Part shown: piece by piece, positions 27,747 to 36,211 of the stretch
How positions within the stretch are numbered: position 1 is the stretch's first letter
Layout: each line of letters starts with the position of its first letter
Assembly (NCBI GenBank): GCA_030041175.1
Contig: JASHOK010000076.1
Location: 1-43,425, forward strand
Direction of reading: 5' to 3'
DNA: 43,425 nt
Source of the DNA: Thermoplasmata archaeon
GTDB taxonomy: Archaea; Thermoplasmatota; Thermoplasmata; Lutacidiplasmatales; UBA184
Notes under the pieces: model-generated
Told to the model about the DNA's origin: nothing
The model's input: the letters and a program-made list of their open reading frames with translations, nothing else
Database searches by the model: none
Position numbers and translations under genes: made by a program

Positions 27747-28609
27747 GCCGTCTTCTCGACGGGTACGCGGACCCGGTTCCCCCACTCGGACCAGGAGCCG
27801 TCGTAATTGCGGACGTCCGGATAGCCGAGCAGATACTTCAGCACGAACCAGGAGTGGCTCGACCGCTCCCCGATCCGGCAGTAGGTGATGACCGGTTTGT
27901 CGGCGGTGACGCCCTTCGGCGTGTACAGGGCTTCGAGCTCCTCTCGGGGCTTGAACGTCCCGTCGTCCTTGACGGCCTGGGCCCAAGGGATGTTCGCCGC
28001 GCCGGGAATATGTCCGCCGCGCTGCGCGGCCTCGTTCGGATATTCGGGCGGCGCCGTGATCTCGCCCGAGAACTCCTTCGGTCCGCGGACGTCGACGAGG
28101 GCGAGCTTGCCCTTGCCGACCTCGGGCAGCTGCTGGAGCACATCGTCGAAGAAGACGCGCAGCTTCGCGTCCGGCGGCGACTTGGCGGAGTAGTTGCTGG
28201 TCTTGTGCGACGGCGCGTCTTTGGTGAGCGGGTGGTCCTCTTCGATCCACTTCTTCCGGCCGCCGTTCAGGATGCGGACATCGTTGACGTGATGGTACTT
28301 GAACACCCAGAACGCGTAGGCTGCGAACCAGTTGTTGAAGTCCCCGTAGAGCACCAGCGTCGAGTCGGGAGAGACGCCGCGGTCGCGGAACAACGACTGC
28401 AGTTGGGCGGAGTCGATGATGTCCCGCTTGACCGGGTCGTTGATGTCCTTCTTCCAGTCAAACAGGATCGCGCCAGGGATGTGTCCCGTGTGGTAGTTGG
28501 CCGCCGGGTCGTAATCGACCTCGGCCACGACCACCTTCGGGTCCTTCGCGTGTTCGGTCAGCCAGGCCGCATCGACCAGGACTTCGGGATGTGCGTACGA
28601 CTTCGCCAT
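27743..28609 (-). CDS. Two-domain rhodanese / thiosulfate sulfurtransferase
   Basis: VLVDAAWLTEHAKDPKVVVAEVDYDP...HIPGAILFDWKKDI; active site VITYCRIGERSSHSWFVLKYLLG. Confidence 0.92.
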   Translation of the reverse strand: MAKSYAHPEVLVDAAWLTEHAKDPKVVVAEVDYDPAANYHTGHIPGAILFDWKKDINDPVKRDIIDSAQLQSLFRDRGVSPDSTLVLYGDFNNWFAAYAFWVFKYHHVNDVRILNGGRKKWIEEDHPLTKDAPSHKTSNYSAKSPPDAKLRVFFDDVLQQLPEVGKGKLALVDVRGPKEFSGEITAPPEYPNEAAQRGGHIPGAANIPWAQAVKDDGTFKPREELEALYTPKGVTADKPVITYCRIGERSSHSWFVLKYLLGYPDVRNYDGSWSEWGNRVRVPVEKTA

Positions 28610-28715
28610 GGTGGGTTCTCTCTCCGGGGCTTGCCCGGCAGCCTCCTCGGCGGGCGCGGAGTAAAAGGGCCTTGGTTACCTCGCCGTAACCCGACGGCCG
28701 AAGGTCAGCGCCGGT

Positions 28716-29033
28716 TCAGTCCCGACGCCCCCGTCGGGGAAGCTCGTCGGTGGAGACCTCGATGGTCTCCGGGTCGAAGCCGAGCCGTTCGAGCTCCGCC
28801 CGGATGCGGCCCCGGTGGTCCCCCTGCAGGTAGACCTCGCCCTCCACGACCGAGCCGCCGGTGGCGAGCCGGTTCTTGAGCGTCCGCGTCGTTTCCGCGA
28901 GGTCGGTTCCCGTCGGAAACCCCGAGATCACCGTGGCCGGCTTGTTGTAGCGTCGCGGCTCCACCCGGACGCGGATCCGCGCGGTTTCTCGGTCGAGCGC
29001 CGATAGGATCTCATCGAACTCGTTGCTGCCCAT
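28716..29033 (-). CDS. SUI1-family translation initiation factor aIF1
   Basis: VRVEPRRYNKPATVISGFPTGTDLAETTRTLKNRLATGGSVVEGEVYLQGDHRGRIRAELERLGF. Confidence 0.9.
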   Translation of the reverse strand: MGSNEFDEILSALDRETARIRVRVEPRRYNKPATVISGFPTGTDLAETTRTLKNRLATGGSVVEGEVYLQGDHRGRIRAELERLGFDPETIEVSTDELPRRGRRD

Positions 29034-29224
29034 GAACGACCTAGAACTCCGGAACCGGGCACGCTCTCGACCCGCGGTCGGACAGGCCCTGCCGTCCCTG
29101 GAGGGACCCAGCGAGGACCGGAGATGGTGAGGGGGTTTGGACTCGGAGCCGCACCGGTTTCGGGAGGTCGATGCGGCGGGGGATTATATGGGCTCGCCCC
29201 GGACCGAAAGGCGGGAACTTCACC

Positions 29225-30004
29225 CTACCGCTCGCCCCACCGATAGAGACGGAGCGCGATCGCCGTTCCGGCGAGGGCCGAGACCGCCAGAACCCCGGCA
29301 TCGATCCAGGTGGAGCCAAAGCCGACGTGGACCCCCGCGGGCAGGAGCCCCACGTTCGTCTGGACGATGACCGCGGCGTAGGTCCCGGGGAGGAAGTATG
29401 CCACCGCTCGCCAGATCGGCGGAAGTAGCCAGATCGGCAGGTAGAGCGGACTCAGCATCCCGAGGGACGTGAAGAGCAGATTGCCGACCGGCCAGATCTC
29501 CCGCTGGCTCCGGAGACGGCTCGAGATCGCGATCCCGATCGCCGCAAAGAGGATCCAGAGCAGGACGATCGAGCCGGTCAGCGCGAGCCAGGCAAACCAG
29601 GGCACGTGGACCACGGACGCCAGCAGGATGCCCAGCACGACGTACGCCGGCAGCGCGCTGATCATGTTGGCCACGGCGATGCCGAAGAGATAGCCGACCT
29701 TGGTGAGCGGGGAGGCGATGAAGAGGTCCTGCAAGGACGACTCGAGTCGCCAGTAGGCCGAGTCGCCCAGCACCCAGTTCCCGATGTTCTGAGTCGTGAA
29801 CAGCATGGCGCCCACGATCTCGAGCGGGAACAGCCCCGGCGGCGAGATCAGCTTCAGGAAGAAGAGGAAGATGAACGGCAGGAGGACCGGGGCGATCGTT
29901 GCCGCCGGGTTCCGGCTGATCCAGCGCCAGCCGATCAGGGCGAAGGCCGGGAACACCCGGCCCCGGTGGGGCAGGTCGAAGGCCGGAGCCGACGCCGTCG
30001 CCAT
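29225..30004 (-). CDS. ABC-2 type permease
   Basis: About six TM segments; tandem with 30007-30777 and ABC ATPase. Confidence 0.8.
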   Translation of the reverse strand: MATASAPAFDLPHRGRVFPAFALIGWRWISRNPAATIAPVLLPFIFLFFLKLISPPGLFPLEIVGAMLFTTQNIGNWVLGDSAYWRLESSLQDLFIASPLTKVGYLFGIAVANMISALPAYVVLGILLASVVHVPWFAWLALTGSIVLLWILFAAIGIAISSRLRSQREIWPVGNLLFTSLGMLSPLYLPIWLLPPIWRAVAYFLPGTYAAVIVQTNVGLLPAGVHVGFGSTWIDAGVLAVSALAGTAIALRLYRWGER

Positions 30005-30006
30005 GC

Positions 30007-30777
30007 TCAGCGCTCCCGGGAGATGCGCCGGGCCCAGTAGACGGCCCCCACGAAAGCGAGGAGCGCGCCCCCGACGAGGCTGACGGCGGCGATCAGGATC
30101 CAGTCCAGGGGAAGCGCCAGCAGCCCCGAGGCATGCTCGACCAGCGCCGTCCCGCCGGCCGTGGGGAGGATCAGGATGATCGGCTGCAGGGCCGAGGGAA
30201 AGAGCCAGAGCGGGTAGAAGACCGGCGGCAGCACGCCGAAGAAATTGAAGAACAACGTCGAGTAGGGCCAGATGCTCCGCATGTTCCGGAACCAGGTCGA
30301 AATCATGTAGCCGACGGACGCCGTGAACACGAACTCACAGGCGAGCACGCCGAGGAAGATCAGCGCAGCCGTTCCGGAGAATCGGACGAAGTACTCTGCC
30401 GCGCCCGAGAGGACCAGGATCGGCGCGCAGTAGGCGAGCAGGATGCCGATGGACATCCCGAGAAAGTAGGCCTCGGGGGTCATCGGCGAGGCGTGGTAGA
30501 GCTCGTGCAGCTTGTGGTCGATCCGGATCCAGGCCGACTCGTTCTGGACCCGCTGACCGATCTGGAACGTTGAGAAGACCACCGCTCCGATGATCGTGTA
30601 GGGCAGGTACTGACGGGCCAGCACCGACACGAAGACCAGGAAGACCGCCTGAACGATGACCGAGACGCCGATCGACAGTACCTCGTGCAGCTGGACCCTC
30701 AGCTCGGTGCCGATGAACGCACCGAGGCCGGACCAGCGCGACCGCCGTTGGAGCGGAAATGCCGGCTCAAGATTCAT
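30007..30777 (-). CDS. ABC-2 type permease
   Basis: MNLEPAFPLQRRSRWSGLGAFIGTELRVQLHEVLS...; hydrophobic; ORF open to 30939 but start set at ATG 30777 next to the ATPase stop. Confidence 0.8.
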   Translation of the reverse strand: MNLEPAFPLQRRSRWSGLGAFIGTELRVQLHEVLSIGVSVIVQAVFLVFVSVLARQYLPYTIIGAVVFSTFQIGQRVQNESAWIRIDHKLHELYHASPMTPEAYFLGMSIGILLAYCAPILVLSGAAEYFVRFSGTAALIFLGVLACEFVFTASVGYMISTWFRNMRSIWPYSTLFFNFFGVLPPVFYPLWLFPSALQPIILILPTAGGTALVEHASGLLALPLDWILIAAVSLVGGALLAFVGAVYWARRISRER

Positions 30778-31696
30778 CGTTGATCGACCGTCCCACCACC
30801 CGCAGGAAGGCCTCCTCCAGGGTGACCGGCCCCACCGTGGCCGTGAGCTTGGAGTGCGCGGCCAGCTCCAGAATCTCCTGGATCCGCTGGGGTCCGGTGA
30901 TGACGTGCACGGTGTCGCCGTCGCGCACGAGCGGCCCAAAGGTGGCGAGCTGCGCGGTAATGCCGTCCCCCGAGACGACCGAGACGCGAAGGGTTCCGCC
31001 GACGCTCCGCTTCAGGTCGTCCGCCGTACCCTCGGCGAGTAGACGCCCCTCGTCAATGATGTAGAGCCGCTGCGACAGCGCCTCGGCCTCATCGAGATAG
31101 TGCGTGGTCAGCAGAATCGTCGAGCCTTTGCGCGTCAGCTCCCGGAAGGAGTCCCAAACTCCTCGCCGGGCAAAGGGGTCCATCCCGATGGTCGGCTCGT
31201 CGAGGAAGAGGAGCGGCGCCTCGGTGGAGATGACGGTCGCAACCATCGTCCGCTGACGCTGGCCGCCGGACAACGTGATCGACAATCGGTCCGCGACCTC
31301 AGTGAGACCCATCTGCTCCAGCGCGTGCTCGGCGCGCGCCTTGGCGGTCTCCGCAGAGAATCCCCGGGCCCGAAGGTAGGTGTAGGCCTGCTCCCGGGGC
31401 GTGAGATGCATGAACGGCTTCCCTTCCTGCGGCACGACCGCGAGGTAGGGTCGCACCGCCTCCGGATCGGCGATCGCGTCGCGTCCGAAGATCGAAACCG
31501 ACCCCGACGTAGGGGCCAGCAGGGTCGACGAGATCCGGAGGAAAGTTGTCTTTCCGGCACCATTCCGCCCGAGGAGAGCGATCCGCTCGCCTTTTGAAAT
31601 GCGCAGCGAGACCCCCGACAGGGCTTCGATGTCGGGGCTGTTCCGGCCCCGGTACACCTTGCGGACCGACTCGGCCCTCAGCGCATCGGTCTGCAT
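30767..31696 (-). CDS. ABC transporter ATP-binding protein (DrrA-like)
   Basis: LLGRNGAGKTTFLRI, LSGGQRQRTMVATV, LLFLDEPTIGMD. Confidence 0.93.
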   Translation of the reverse strand: MQTDALRAESVRKVYRGRNSPDIEALSGVSLRISKGERIALLGRNGAGKTTFLRISSTLLAPTSGSVSIFGRDAIADPEAVRPYLAVVPQEGKPFMHLTPREQAYTYLRARGFSAETAKARAEHALEQMGLTEVADRLSITLSGGQRQRTMVATVISTEAPLLFLDEPTIGMDPFARRGVWDSFRELTRKGSTILLTTHYLDEAEALSQRLYIIDEGRLLAEGTADDLKRSVGGTLRVSVVSGDGITAQLATFGPLVRDGDTVHVITGPQRIQEILELAAHSKLTATVGPVTLEEAFLRVVGRSINDES

Positions 31697-31719
31697 GGGG
31701 ACGTCTCTACTCGGGGGTT

Positions 31720-31728
31720 CTATTTCAC
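31720..31728 (-). promoter_or_regulatory. TATA-like box upstream of ABC ATPase 31696
   Basis: Plus-strand CTATTTCAC (minus GTGAAATAG) about 28 nt from ATG. Confidence 0.4.
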
Positions 31729-31878
31729 TCTGGACCGCGATCGAGCTCTCCGGGCGCCGACCCCGTGCGCTGGGAACGCGCCGGGCGCCGGCACTCTCGG
31801 GAGCCGGTGTCGCGGAACCGTGCGACCTCGAGTACGCTCCTCAGGAACGGTCAGAGGACGGAGGATGAGCGAAGGAGC

Positions 31879-32274
31879 TCAGCCGCCGCAACCGCAGCCG
31901 CCGCCGTTAGCCGAATTGCTTCCGCACGAGCCACAGCCCCCGGTGAGACCGGCTTCGTCCGGCTCCGGGAGTGTCGGGTTGGTGATCTTGAATCCCGATT
32001 CCTGCAGGGTTTCGACATAGTCGACGACCGCGCCGTCGACGAACTTTTGACTGCTGGGATCGACCAGCAGGGAGAAACCGTCGACCTTGACCACCGTGTC
32101 ATCCGCGCGCGCCTTGGAAAAGGCCATACCGAACGCCACCGCGGAGCCGCCTCCGCAGCCGCACCCGCCTCCACCCGGCTGGGCGTAGATTCGAACGCCG
32201 ACCTCTCCCTTCTGACCCTGGATCAGGCGGCGGATCTGCTCTTGGGCAGTGGTCTTGAACTCGACGGAAATCAT
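31879..32274 (-). CDS. HesB/IscA-like A-type Fe-S carrier variant with extra Cys clusters
   Basis: MISVEFKTTAQEQIRRLIQGQKGEVGVRIYAQPGGGGCGCGGGSAVAFGMAF...VDGFSLLVDPSSQKFVDGAVVDYVETLQESGFKITNP...GGCGSCGSNSANGGGCGCGG*. Confidence 0.8.
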   Translation of the reverse strand: MISVEFKTTAQEQIRRLIQGQKGEVGVRIYAQPGGGGCGCGGGSAVAFGMAFSKARADDTVVKVDGFSLLVDPSSQKFVDGAVVDYVETLQESGFKITNPTLPEPDEAGLTGGCGSCGSNSANGGGCGCGG

Positions 32275-32418
32275 GGACGACCTCGTGGTACCGTTGAGAA
32301 CGTACCCTCGGATAAGCATTCGCCCCGCCGTGAACAGGTGCTTACCTGTCGCTCATCCGGCGACGAAACCGCACCGGCGAAGATTCCGCGCAGCTGGGCC
32401 GGGCGGAAGCGAGGCACG

Positions 32419-34134
32419 CTACGTGCCAGGCCCGGCTCCACCGGCGGGCTTCGAATCGATGTCCGGGTCGGACGTCTCACGCCAGCAGATCCGGGCGAGC
32501 GCGTTCGACCACCGCGGAGGCAGCCCGATCGAGCTTGCAAAGATTCGGATGTCCTGACGGGATAGCTCCCCCACCAGAATGAGCACCGCTAGATAGACCG
32601 CGAGGGCGAGTACCCCGATCTCCAGCAGCTGGTACCAGCGGTCCACGGCGAAGAAGCTGTTGACATTCGCAAGCGCGTCCAGACGAGAAACCACCAGGAA
32701 CTCCGCGACCGCGGCCAGCGGGATCGTCCAGACGGGTCTCCAACGGAAAGGGAGGCCCATGTAACTGTACAGGAAGTAGGCGTTGAGCGCGAGGGCTGCG
32801 ATCGAGGACAACAGCGCGGCGAGCGCGATCGAACCGAGGCCCCCCAGACCCAGCACGCCCGCATGATCAGGTGCCAGAAATCCGAAGATGCACGCGAAGA
32901 GGACGATGACCTGGAGCGACGTCAGGTAGAACTCGAGACGCTGCAGTCCGATCGAATTCAGGGCGGTCCCGATGATCTGGCTCAACGTGAGCGGGATGGC
33001 GGAGATGGCGAGCAGTGCGAGGGGCGTGGCACCGCCGCCGGCATCGGGGAGCGGCCCTAGGTACGATTTCTGGAATAGGATCAGCAGCAGATTCACCCGG
33101 TAAACGACAAACAGCACCGCCCCCGGTACGACCATCATCCCGGTGTAGCGAAGCGCGCGCCAAATCCGATCCCGGAGCAGACCATGCTCCTTGCGTTCGT
33201 GCAGCCCGGCGAGATGCGGGAAGAGCGGAACTACCACTGCCGAAGGCAGCGCCAGCAGCAGAACTCGGAAGCCGTTCGCCGCGTTGAAGATCGCTACGGC
33301 GGCCGTGTCATAGAAGAATCGGGCGACCAACGGCATTCCGTTCGTAACGAGGTAGAGCAACCCCAGGCTCCCGAGCAACGGCCACGAGTAGGACAGAAGG
33401 TGGCGGAACTCAGTCCACCGGGGCGCGACGAAGTGCTTCCAGACCGTGGGCACCGCGACTGCGGACGACGCCGAGGCCCCCAGCACGTAACCGGCGGTAA
33501 GTCCCCAGATCGCGTGCGAGTTTACGGCGCCGCCGACGGTCGGGAACGTCAGCGCGACGACGACGAGCACGCTCGTCCGGACCACGGACTCCACGAGCGT
33601 AGGTACCTGGCCCCGGATCGAGTTCCCCAACCCCACGTAGAGCTGGTTGTACACCACCCCGGGGGTCCAGAGCAGAGGGAGAAGCATGAACACGGCGAGG
33701 CACAGGTAGAGGCTGGACGCGGGGACCGTGAGGCCTCCCGACATCGAAACGATACCGATGAAGGGAGCCATCGCCAGCAGGGCGATGCCGAAGAAAACCA
33801 CGAAACCGACGCGGGAAGCGAAGTAGGTCCCGGTGAACCGCTTAGCCGTCGGATCCCGGGCGAGGAAGTACACAAAGGCCGTTCCTAGCCGTAACTCGCC
33901 GAGAGTGTTGATCGACGAAGCGAGGACAAGGTTGAACTGGACGAAGCCGACCAGCGCCAGGCCGGCCCCCGGAGCTGCGATGTGCCGCGCGATGAAGAAC
34001 GAGCTGATGTAACTAACAAGCTGGGCGACAAAGCTCACGATATAGACGAAGCTCGAGCTGAGCCCCAGGGGCCTTTCGTTGGCGGGACGTTCCGGCCGGA
34101 CTGTCGCCACTGTCGCCGAAGGAGGACCGGCCAC
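32419..34134 (-). CDS. Polysaccharide/lipid flippase-like membrane protein (MOP superfamily)
   Basis: 571 aa, about 12-14 TM segments; FVYIVSFVAQLVSYISSFFIARHIAAPGAGLALVGFVQFNL. Confidence 0.75.
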   Translation of the reverse strand: MAGPPSATVATVRPERPANERPLGLSSSFVYIVSFVAQLVSYISSFFIARHIAAPGAGLALVGFVQFNLVLASSINTLGELRLGTAFVYFLARDPTAKRFTGTYFASRVGFVVFFGIALLAMAPFIGIVSMSGGLTVPASSLYLCLAVFMLLPLLWTPGVVYNQLYVGLGNSIRGQVPTLVESVVRTSVLVVVALTFPTVGGAVNSHAIWGLTAGYVLGASASSAVAVPTVWKHFVAPRWTEFRHLLSYSWPLLGSLGLLYLVTNGMPLVARFFYDTAAVAIFNAANGFRVLLLALPSAVVVPLFPHLAGLHERKEHGLLRDRIWRALRYTGMMVVPGAVLFVVYRVNLLLILFQKSYLGPLPDAGGGATPLALLAISAIPLTLSQIIGTALNSIGLQRLEFYLTSLQVIVLFACIFGFLAPDHAGVLGLGGLGSIALAALLSSIAALALNAYFLYSYMGLPFRWRPVWTIPLAAVAEFLVVSRLDALANVNSFFAVDRWYQLLEIGVLALAVYLAVLILVGELSRQDIRIFASSIGLPPRWSNALARICWRETSDPDIDSKPAGGAGPGT

Positions 34135-34163
34135 CGAAACTCACATCGCCGAGCGTGCCCCGT

Positions 34164-34173
34164 CTTATTATAC
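34164..34173. promoter_or_regulatory. TATA-like box between divergent NUDIX and flippase genes
   Basis: CTTATTATAC; about 24 nt before ATG 34192 (+) and about 35 nt before the minus-strand start 34134. Confidence 0.5.
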
Positions 34174-34191
34174 TCCCAGTCCGACCGGTCC

Positions 34192-34719
34192 ATGCCGGAC
34201 GGTGACGCTGTGAGCAGCCAGCCTCTGCCGCCGTTGCCACCGCCCCACACCCGCGTCGGAGTCGGCGGTGTCCTGATCCGGGACGGCCACGTTCTCGTCA
34301 ACCGGGCCGTGTACCGGAGCCGGTTCACCATTCCGAGCGGGTACGTCGAAAGCGGCGAGGGGCTCGAGCCGGCGCTGTCCCGCGAGGTCGAAGAGGAGAC
34401 CGGCGTGCGCGTCGGAGTCGGTCCGCTCCTGATTGCACGTCACAAGGTCGTGACGGCCCAGGAAAGCGACCTGTACCTCGCCTTCCTTCTCGAGGATCGC
34501 GGCGGAACCCCCGAAGCGCGACCGCCGGAGATCGCCGAAGTCCGACTTCCGACACTTGCGGAGGCCGACTCGGCACCCTGGATCTCGGAGCTCTCCCGGC
34601 TCGCGATCCGTCTCGCAGCCCGGCGGGTCGGCAGCTGGCCGCGGAGCCCCTGGCCCGGTGGAGAAGTACCCGGCGTGTTGTCCGAGGCCTACCACCCGGA
34701 GGGGTCCGTTCCGCCGTGA
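34192..34719 (+). CDS. NUDIX hydrolase
   Basis: GYVESGEGLEPALSREVEEETGV matches the Nudix box GX5EX7REUXEEXGU. Confidence 0.92.
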   Translation: MPDGDAVSSQPLPPLPPPHTRVGVGGVLIRDGHVLVNRAVYRSRFTIPSGYVESGEGLEPALSREVEEETGVRVGVGPLLIARHKVVTAQESDLYLAFLLEDRGGTPEARPPEIAEVRLPTLAEADSAPWISELSRLAIRLAARRVGSWPRSPWPGGEVPGVLSEAYHPEGSVPP

Positions 34720-34732
34720 CCGGGGCAGGCCC

Positions 34733-35185
34733 CTACTCACCGCCTCGCGAGGCTGGGGGCTCCTCCGGGGAGGCCCGTTCCCACAGCTCGATCCAGATGC
34801 CGTCTGGGTCGGACAGAAAGACGAGGCGTTCGTTGCCCTCCTGAAACGGAGGAATCCGAACCTTGGCGCCGAGCGACTTCAGTTTGGCGAGCGTGGCGTC
34901 GACGCTGTCCACGAGGAACCCGAGATGATCGAGTTCGTCGCCCTCGCGGAACGGCGGCGCTCCCGGGTAGTAGTTGAGCTCGAGCTGGGCCCCGCTCTCC
35001 GGGTCTTGGAGGGTCTCCCACTGTCCCCCCGCGGCCATCCGGCCGGAGCTATGAATGCGGAGACCCAGCCCCTCGCAATAGAATCGCCGGGACCGCTCCA
35101 GGTCGCGGACACGGATCCCCGTGTACTCCAGCACGGCCGCGGCGAAGAGACCCTCCACTAAAGGACTTTCCACGACAGCAGGCAT
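34733..35185 (-). CDS. Glyoxalase / VOC-family protein
   Basis: MPAVVESPLVEGLFAAAVLEYTGIRVRDLERSRRFYCEGLGLRI...DHLGFLVDSVDATLAKLKSLGAKVRIPPF...FLSDPDGIWIELWER. Confidence 0.87.
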   Translation of the reverse strand: MPAVVESPLVEGLFAAAVLEYTGIRVRDLERSRRFYCEGLGLRIHSSGRMAAGGQWETLQDPESGAQLELNYYPGAPPFREGDELDHLGFLVDSVDATLAKLKSLGAKVRIPPFQEGNERLVFLSDPDGIWIELWERASPEEPPASRGGE

Positions 35186-35221
35186 GGCGAAGCCACTGCG
35201 GTCACGGCCGCCAAGCTCCGA

Positions 35222-35229
35222 CTTATAAG
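35222..35229 (+). promoter_or_regulatory. TATA-like box upstream of metallophosphoesterase copy B
   Basis: CTTATAAG about 27 nt before GTG 35252. Confidence 0.5.
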
Positions 35230-35251
35230 CCGTCGCCGAATCTGCATCCAA

Positions 35252-36208
35252 GTGGCTCGGTTCCGCGTCTATTTTGTGAGCGACCTGCACGGGTCCGAGG
35301 TCTGTTTCCGCAAGTTCCTCAACTCGGCACCGGTCTACGCCCCGGATGTCATGATCTATGGCGGAGACATCCTGGGCAAGACACTCGTCCCGATTTTCCC
35401 GGACGACGGAGGCGGCTACCGGTGGTACCCGACCGGTCACGCCGCCCAGCACTTTCCCGCCGAGGAACTCGCCGCGGTCGAACGCCGGATCGCCGACTCG
35501 GGTCGGTACTCGCTCGTCACCCCGCCGGAGGAGTGGGCCCGGCTCCAGAAGTCCCCGGATGAGATGGAGGGGGTGTTCCAACGCCTCGCCTTGGAGCGCC
35601 TGCGTCACTGGATCGCGCTGGTTCGCGAGCGGCTCACGCCGAAGAAGATCCCGGTCGTGATGAACGTCGGCAACGACGACACCAACGAGGCTCTCGACCT
35701 GATCCGGGCCGAGGGACCGGAGAACTTCCTCGTGCCGGAGGGGCGGGTGATCCGCGTGGGGCCCTACGAGATCTTCGGGTGCGGCTACGCGAACATGACC
35801 CCGTGGCATTGTCCCCGGGACCTGGACGAGGCCGACCTCCAGAAGGAGCTCGACCGAACCCGGAGCCAGATCGGAAACCCGAAGCGTACCCTGCTGGACA
35901 TCCACGCACCACCCTTCGGCACGGCGCTGGATATGGCGCCCGAGCTGGACGCCGACTTCAAGCCCCAGGTCGTGGCCGGGAACCTGCTCATGCATCACGT
36001 CGGCTCCACCTCGGTCCGGGAACTCCTGGAGTCGGTGCATCCGGTCGCCGGCCTGTTCGGGCACATCCATGAGTCCAAGGCCGCCGACGAGGTCGCCGGC
36101 GTCCCGGTGTTCAATCCCGGCAGCGCCTACTTCAGTGGGCAGCTGCAGGGGCTGCTCGTGGACCTCGAAGAGGACCACGTCGCTTCGCATCTGTTCGTGT
36201 TGGGGTAG
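35252..36208 (+). CDS. Calcineurin-like metallophosphoesterase (copy B)
   Basis: YFVSDLHGSEVCFRKFLN, IYGGDILGKT, MNVGNDDTNE, LDIHAPPFGTALDMAP, LFGHIHESKA. Confidence 0.9.
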   Translation: MARFRVYFVSDLHGSEVCFRKFLNSAPVYAPDVMIYGGDILGKTLVPIFPDDGGGYRWYPTGHAAQHFPAEELAAVERRIADSGRYSLVTPPEEWARLQKSPDEMEGVFQRLALERLRHWIALVRERLTPKKIPVVMNVGNDDTNEALDLIRAEGPENFLVPEGRVIRVGPYEIFGCGYANMTPWHCPRDLDEADLQKELDRTRSQIGNPKRTLLDIHAPPFGTALDMAPELDADFKPQVVAGNLLMHHVGSTSVRELLESVHPVAGLFGHIHESKAADEVAGVPVFNPGSAYFSGQLQGLLVDLEEDHVASHLFVLG

Positions 36209-36211
36209 CCG

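Noticed and set aside
26841-28250. 469-aa minus-strand ORF over the H/TusA fusion and rhodanese
   Set aside because: Out of frame with the rhodanese and antisense to the fusion; no domain signal.
29041-29160. Possible tRNA gene in the aIF1 upstream region
   Set aside because: No GGTTCRANYCC T-arm, no 7-bp acceptor pairing or anticodon arm could be assembled by eye.
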